Translations under genes and position numbers: made by a program
Notes under the pieces: model-generated
Seen by the model: the letters and a program-made list of their open reading frames with translations, nothing else
Told to the model about the DNA's origin: nothing
Databases searched by the model: none
NCBI RefSeq assembly: GCF_002234675.1
Contig: NC_019869.2
Location: 9,387,015-9,451,014 of the forward strand
DNA from: Oryzias latipes
Lineage: Eukaryota > Chordata > Actinopteri > Beloniformes > Adrianichthyidae
Direction of reading: 5' to 3'
Length of the DNA: 64,000 nucleotides
In this document: one piece after another, positions 58,601-64,000 of the stretch
Layout of the letters: each line of letters opens with the position of its first letter
How positions within the stretch are numbered: the stretch's first letter is position 1

Positions 58601-61600
58601 ACAGTGACTTTTATGTCTTTGACCTTCCAGGTGAGGAATGTGAAGGCAGTTTTGTCAATTCACAATTTTATGAATCAATTTTGAGGCTGCATGGCGGCAC
58701 CGTGGTTAACGCTCTCGACCTGGTTCAAATCCCGTCTGGAGTTTTTCCTGTTTGGAGTTTGCATGTTCTCCTCATGCATGTGTGGGTTTTTCTCCGGGGG
58801 CTCCGGCTTCCTCCCACAGTCCTAAAACATGCTCCATAGGTTAGTTGATGACTCTCAATTGTGTCTAGGTATGATTGGGAGTGGGGTTGTGTGGCCCTGC
58901 AACAGACTGGTGACCTGTTCTGGTAGAACCCCACCTTCAGCATCTCTGTCGCCCGGGGGTCTATGAAGATAAATGGATGATTCAGCTTTTCTTTTAAAAT
59001 GCTTTAAACCCCAGGAAATCCCATTAAAAATGTTAAATCAATAGTGCATCTTCCAAGTAGTTTAGCTACTGCCGGTCTGCAGAAACTTTGTCCTAGAAAA
59101 TAACACCGCTTTTTTTATTTTGGCTAAAAACGGCATAATCATAAAAGACCACTGGGAACATTTGAAAATAGATCCAAAGATGATTGGAGTGCGTTATAAT
59201 AAGTTTTTTCTTTAAATTCAGCTGTTTCTATTTGTATTGCTTGCTAATATGAGCTGTTTCTAGCGATGACCTTTAACATGCTGTCTGTGTCCTTTGCTCT
59301 TCACGTTAGCTGGTTACCTGCCACTTCGTTATTTCCAGTGGACCAATGTCAATGGAAAACCACCTCAACGCTACATATCAGCTCGCCACTACACCACCAA
59401 CAGCCTGTGTCGCTGGTTTGGTGGTATGAACCGGGAGCTGTTACCATTGTGTGCAGTTCTTAGTGGTAACGACTACGCGGCTCCTAAAGGGACTGACATG
59501 CTGCTTTCTCTGATAAACGCACACCCAGGTAGCAGTGGCGGAAGACGTACAGGTGGCTCATCTAGTTGTCGCATAGAGGGTCTCCTCATTTGGCTGTCCT
59601 CTTTTTCAAGCGTGGCAGAGGCTCTTGAAGAGGTGAGCAGGGTTATGGGGGAGGAAGGCAGTGGAGGAAAGAGAGGAAAGAAGGGTGGGCTCAGCCCTCA
59701 GCTGTGGACAGCCATGCAAGACTACAACATCAAATCTCAAAGCTCTTTGGCTTGCTGGTTCTCTGAAGGTAAAGCAGTTTTTGGAGGAAAGATATTTAGT
59801 CTGCCAGAATACCTGAGACTTGCAGCAACTCAGGGACAGTTGGGCCCCTTGGCCCTTGATGCTTTGGTGATGCAAAGAGTCTTTCTTATTCCACAGGTAG
59901 AGAATAGTAGGTTAGCCAGCAGCCACTCCACATCTACAGCCATACGTCAAGCGATATATCAGCTTCTACTGCAGAAAGAGCAAGAAAGTGCAACTCAAGG
60001 AAGAGGTGGAGGCAATCCATTGGGAAGAACTAGAGGAGGAAGAGGGCGGGGAGGCAGCGGTCAGTCCGGCACTGAACAGATGGGCTTTAGGGCGGCAAGT
60101 ACGGATTTGATTTTGGTTGAAGAGTACGACCGTTTGGACGTAAACCTGAAAAAAAACCAAGTGGAGGCATGCAACACCAGGAACCATGCACATGTAAACA
60201 AACTCTGCCAGGTGAACATTTGATTACTCTCATTGACTGGAACAGAGAACTGGAGAGGAAGTACCAAACAGGAAGTACCTGCTGGCTCCAAGAAGCCAAA
60301 ATCCCGTAGAGAAATAAACAGCTATTACTCAGTCGTTATATTTGTCACAATAACCATTTTGCTCCGATACCTTGTTTTACATGTTCTTTATAATCGTTTT
60401 TTTCATGATAATATTTCTGTTGTGAAAGTAATTTCAGTTGTAAACTGATGTCTGATAAACTGATCTGATGCCTCAGTAAAAGGATTTGGTCTCATGTCGA
60501 ACATGCAAAACGTTTGACAGATTTGGTGTGGCCCACTTTCCAGCTGTAGGGGTGTGGTTTCCAACAAGCTCACTCCTGAGTAGCAAGAGTGGTTGCCATA
60601 GAAACGATGACTCAGCCCGACTCGGACCAATCCCTACTTACTACTATCATGTGGCTCCAGCATGGTGGCGTCTGTATCGTGAAACAATTGAGACTGATTG
60701 AAATGGAATTGAGGGATTTTCTATGGGTGACATCACGCTCACTCTGTCCAGTTCTCTTATACAGTCAATCATTACTACCCAATTAGTTCTGGGTTAAAGA
60801 AATGACGCATGGTTTTGCTTTATTTGATTGTGCTCATTCTCGTTTGATCAAGGCGCCTGAGGCTGTGCGGCTCGGCGTCCTGTTGGATGTTCTGGGCGTG
60901 AATGACTCCGTCCTGGCTCCTGTTCCTGCCCACCTGCGGCTGGCAGTGGCAGTCACTGGATTTTGGTTACGGGAGGCAGTACCACCACCTTCCCAGCACA
61001 TGCTGCAGGCTTTGCTTCTGGGCATGATCTTTGGTGAGCTGTCACTAAATAGCCAGTCTGGAGCTCCTCAACGCCGCCATGCTGGTTAGTTAAGACAATT
61101 TTGTTCTTTTAAGTTTCAAATTGATTTGCAATTTGTCTAAGTGAAAACAGCGAAAAGACTTTAATGAACTGTGTATTCCAGCCCCACAACATAACTGTAC
61201 TGCAGAGCGAAATTTAATAAATCGACAACGAGTGAGACCGGGGGAGAGACGAGGAGTTGATATTGGGGCAGCCCACAGTATCAGCCAATGGCAGGCCTGC
61301 CTCTGGAGTGCACTGTGTCTAAATCAGGTGCTGCTGATGCCGCTGCCTCAGCCCCTTCTGTCATGGTAAAACATGTACACCAGATAGATGCATTCCTTCT
61401 TACCTGCAATTGTTCATTTTGTACATTCTTAAATATAAGGATGTAATATACTCTATTATTTTCATGTTGAAGAAAATAAGAAAGAAAAAAAAAGGTTTAC
61501 AGGGGCTATCAAGTGTGTCATTCCAAAAGCTTGATACAAGGCAGGATGGATACATGCTTTTATGTTGTTGACGCCAAATTCTGATGCTACGATCTGAATG

Positions 61601-62522
61601 TCCCCTAATAAATAATAAATAATGCTGTAACTGGGGATCAGGGGAGACGACCCAGGAGCAGGAAGAAAAGACACAGTAGAAGTCTTTAATGCCAAGAGCA
61701 AAAGCAACTCGAAACAGAACATAGGAAGAAAACGATCCGACACAGAACCTCAGAAACTTGAGCCATAAATAGAACAAAATGATAATGAATCAAATGAAAC
61801 ACACCTGTGATTCTCACAGGACCTCAGGAAGGGGAGGACCTCCAGGAGAGATCACAGCAGAACAAAAGTCAGGCCTTTACATGACAAATGCCTAATAAAG
61901 TGGCCAGTGAGTGTAGATTTGCCAATCTAGTGAGCATTGATGTACACTGATTTTTCACAGAGACTTCTGGGAACTTTCCAGGGCACTGGATTTTGGAATT
62001 GTAGATTCAAACACCTGGAAAAAACACCCTATACAGTGGACTAAGTAGTGAGGAAATTCAGACACAACATTATTTAAAAAAAAAAAAATGGGGCTTGGAA
62101 CAGTATAGGGTATAAATATGTGCATATTTTAAGACATTGGATTACATTAGAATATATCTATTAGAATAGTGACAGAGAGGTATTTCAATCTCTTTAATAA
62201 CTTGACTAGCTTCTTATTCCTCCTCAGGATTTTCAGTGGTTCTTTGGTTCATGGCCTCCTGAGGTACCTGAAAGGTGGCAAGCCTGCAGAGTCCCTGCTA
62301 ACTGAGGGATCCTTTTATAGACAATTCTACGTCATTCTGCTGGATGCTGTGAGGAGCTGCAGCATCAAAGCGAATCCTCGCTCCTCAGCATCCAACAGGA
62401 GAGGAAGAGGCAGAAGAGGACGACAGAGAGCTGGTAGAGGGGCTCGTGGTGGAGGTAGAGGGGCAGAGGACATCAGCAACAGGTTTGCTCTCCTGATGAG
62501 TGAAGAGGAGGATGAAAATTAA
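55654..62522 (+). CDS. aste1: Protein asteroid homolog 1 (XPG/FEN-like)
   Basis: Putative structure-specific nuclease related to XPG/FEN; the human protein is linked to DNA end processing in double-strand break repair (established for the family, not shown here). Exons: 55654-55891, 58364-58630, 59310-60211, 60853-61084, 61182-61365, 62228-62522; GT/AG borders, phases 1, 1, 0, 1, 2; 2,118 nt, 705 aa (human about 680). The N-terminus MGVKGLTTFVEG matches. Candidate metal-binding acids are D30 (LVVDGCSLYFYL), D78 (FVVLDGG), E139/D141 (QCPAEADWEIA) and D159/D161 (LTNDSDFYVFDL). Central LCAVLSGNDYAAPKG and QVENSRLA match the family. The C-terminus has FSGSLVHGLL then an Arg/Gly-rich tail and NRFALLMSEEEDEN. 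A second RG-rich insert (GRTRGGRGRGGSGQSG) in exon 3 appears lineage-specific. The exon 4 acceptor (gatcaag) is weak and could be shifted. Confidence 0.95.
56025..56440 (-). repeat. LINE 3' tail, inverted, in ASTE1 intron 1
   Basis: AATACATTTTATTTATAAGG then GCCTTTCTGGGCACTCAAGG is the reverse complement of the tail type at 29,130-29,180. Further on, GAAGCAGACCTATTTAATCC resembles fish Rex1-like LINE flanks. No protein-level match was found in this part. Confidence 0.5.
58683..58985 (+). repeat. tRNA-headed fish dispersed repeat
   Basis: GGCTGCATGGCGGCACCGTG, GGTTCAAATCCCGTCTGGAG, GGAGTTTGCATGTTCTCCTC, GGGCTCCGGCTTCCTCCCAC and CCTGCAACAGACTGGTGACC: a well-preserved copy of the widespread fish repeat also at 28,045. 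It begins 52 bp past the ASTE1 exon 2 donor. Confidence 0.75.
59045..59195 (-). repeat. TTAA-family repeat, partial copy
   Basis: CGGTCTGCAGAAACTTTGTC, TTTTGGCTAAAAACGGCATA, and AAAGATGATTGGAGTGCG in ASTE1 intron 2: inverted end of the TTAAAGTCC family. Confidence 0.6.
60232..60770 (+). repeat. Dispersed ~540-bp MITE-like element, copy 2
   Basis: Same block order as 2,871-3,420: AACAGGAAGTACCTGCTGGC, AGAAATAAACAG, CTGTAGGGGTGTGG, GATGACTCAGCCCGACTCGG, TTTTCTATGGGTGACATCAC and TATACAGTCAAT. It starts about 20 bp past the ASTE1 exon 3 donor and ends about 80 bp before the exon 4 acceptor, so it makes up most of intron 3. Confidence 0.7.
61620..61905. repeat. Possible non-autonomous DNA element
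   Basis: GGGGAGACGACCCAGGAGCA, AAGACACAGTAGAAGTCTTT and ACACCTGTGATTCTCACAGG follow the general pattern of fish 'gaggacccaaatgcaggac' elements, like the 273-bp insert at 3,908-4,180. Ends and target duplication are not resolved. In ASTE1 intron 5. Confidence 0.4.
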
Positions 62523-62674
62523 GAAAAGCAAAACCGGAAAGGCTTCATCTTGGATGCTCAGGAAATGCCACTGTTACTATACAGTGGAGAGAGTGATGTC
62601 TTTTAAATGTTAACTCTGTATTGCACCTTTTTCACATTCCTTTATTCTGAAACCTTGTTTTTTTTCATAAGACT

Positions 62675-63169
62675 TTAAGGGGCCTATTTCATGCAAAATC
62701 GACTATTTTGAGATTTTAAGTGTATTATAATGTTAATTCTTCATAAAAGCAACCTCAAAGCGGTATTTTTGATCAATTCATGCATTCCTGAGTATTTTTA
62801 AAAAACCTGCTCTGAGCACCAGCCCCTCCCAATCCACGAAAACGACTGGGTTCTCCCATTGTGATGTCACAAAGTGAAGAACAGCCCCTTCCAGGAACAG
62901 CTTGTACTGCCAACACCCCCCCCCCCCCCCCAGGCTAAAACACACACCCACTTTCTCAACAAGCTAGCAATGATTGGCTAAACAATTTCCTTTTATATTC
63001 ACATCCATCTTTGCCAAAGTTCTGTGTTTTCGGGGATGAAACACAGACCTGCTTCTGGGTTGGAAACTGTCTGCGAAAATTACGACTATTTCATTAAAAA
63101 TCGTTCTTGAGGGTGACAAAGGTAATATATTCACATATGATGGGTTAAAGCATGAAATAGGCCCTTTAA
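62675..63169. mobile_element. TTAA-flanked (piggyBac-like) MITE
   Basis: A 487-bp element (62,679-63,165) with ends GGGGCCTATTTCATGC and GCATGAAATAGGCCCT, flanked by TTAA on both sides. TTAA target duplication points to piggyBac-type mobilisation. Contains a C17 run near 62,916-62,932. Lies 150 bp past the ASTE1 stop, so it is probably part of the 3' UTR or just beyond it. Confidence 0.75.
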
Positions 63170-63511
63170 CATTTAGAAAGTACTTTTATCCAAAGTAGAT
63201 ACAGAACAAGCGAAAACAGTCAATACATTTTAGAGGAAGAGTTAAAAAAAGTGTTTTTGTAATTTCGCCAAAAGTATTTGTTTTGTCTTGTTTACATGAA
63301 AGATGCACTAATAATCAATGCAAACCCAACTATGGGTTTTGCCATATAGCAAGCATTTGCAGCTGAAAATTTTATAAAATGCAATTTTATTGTCTTTGTA
63401 TGGAATTTTTTAAATTGTAAAACAGGTAAAATCTCCATATTTGCATGCTTGATACTGAAATGTGTACACATTTCAATGAAAAGGAAAGAGGAGAACATGA
63501 ATTTACATTAT

Positions 63512-63542
63512 TTTATTAGTGTTTATTCACTTTTTCAATAAA
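63512..63542. terminator. Opposed poly(A) signals of convergent genes
   Basis: AATAAA occurs on the minus strand at 63,512-63,517 and 63,522-63,527, and on the plus strand at 63,537-63,542. These could serve the minus-strand gene ending at 63,713 and, less surely, ASTE1 (1 kb past its stop). Motif only. Confidence 0.35.
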
Positions 63543-63712
63543 TCAATTAAAATGTTTTCCCACTGTTACTTCAACCACAAGATCTAAACAAATCTGGAAA
63601 ATGTAACTTAAGAAATAAAAATACTACTGTACAGGTAAACTTTTTTACAATAAAACAAAAATGACATGAAGACGATACTAAAATATAAAGCCAGGCCACT
63701 AAAAATCTTCCT

Positions 63713-63887
63713 TTATTTCTGTGAGGTTGAGGCAGTCGAGGCAGATGAGGTGGAGGATGCGGCGGATGTAGTTGGCTGTGAATCTATCAGATCAACGTCT
63801 TCATCTTCGTTGACCCCACATGTGTCAACGACGCAGATCAGGCAGTTGGTGACTGGAAATGCTCGCACTTTGCTGTATGTCACCCAT
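63713..63887 (-). CDS. Last exon of an unidentified gene (partial)
   Basis: On the minus strand an acceptor-like ttccgtttaaag precedes an exon open for 57 codons to TAA. It reads WVTYSKVRAFPVTNCLICVV, then DTCGVNEDEDVDLIDSQ and a Ser/Thr/Ala-rich end. The first base completes a codon from an upstream exon outside the window. The ordered start, acidic stretch and low-complexity end look like a real C-terminus. I do not recognise the family. It faces ASTE1 (convergent). Confidence 0.55.
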
Positions 63888-64000
63888 CTTTAAACGGAAG
63901 GAAAGCATACATGAGTACAGAAATAACAAAGAGACTCTTACTGTTTTTTAATGAAGCTATAACGCCCACCAGCTTTTGATTTGAACAATATTTGGTTAGA

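Overview
The window is vertebrate, almost certainly teleost fish, genomic DNA. The evidence is long introns with GT/AG borders, three recognisable multi-exon vertebrate genes, and a dense mix of fish-type repeats: Tc1/mariner, hAT, PIF/Harbinger, ISL2EU-like and TTAA-ended DNA elements, tRNA-headed SINEs, LINE fragments, and long GATA, poly-G and poly-C tracts. The repeat mix suggests a percomorph such as a ricefish or related lineage. That is inference; no species can be fixed from the sequence.

Layout. Positions 1-18,300 are gene-poor. They hold decayed LINE and Tc1 coding remnants, a SINE, nested MITEs, a 1.66-kb GC-rich retroposon-like insertion with a 16-bp target duplication, and a 269-bp (TATC)n microsatellite fused to a LINE 3' end. 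Positions 18,313-18,858 (minus) look like an orphan last exon. Positions 22,131-39,319 (minus) are a complete five-exon CSPG5 (neuroglycan C) gene, 463 aa. Its 8.7-kb intron 4 carries a decayed 4.1-kb two-gene transposon, and its intron 1 carries a Harbinger-like element and several MITEs. Positions 43,475-55,058 (minus) are a complete 28-exon SMARCC1 (BAF155) gene, 947 aa. Every splice phase closes and the joined frame has no stop. Positions 55,654-62,522 (plus) are a complete six-exon ASTE1 (asteroid homolog 1) gene, 705 aa, diverging from SMARCC1 across a 595-bp shared promoter interval. Positions 63,713-63,887 (minus) are a probable last exon of an unidentified gene facing ASTE1.

The genes have no common pathway. 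CSPG5 is a transmembrane proteoglycan of neural tissue, SMARCC1 a core scaffold of the SWI/SNF (BAF) chromatin remodeller, and ASTE1 an XPG/FEN-like putative nuclease. CSPG5-SMARCC1 adjacency is also the human 3p21.31 order, which supports naming the remodeller gene SMARCC1 rather than SMARCC2. ASTE1 as the next neighbour differs from human, where it lies on 3q.

I found no unmistakable new biological system. The best candidates for a second look are the possible alternative last exon of CSPG5, the nested transposons with an intact empty-site control in the same window, and the GC-rich retroposon. All exon borders were read by eye from splice sites and codon phase; no alignment was run.
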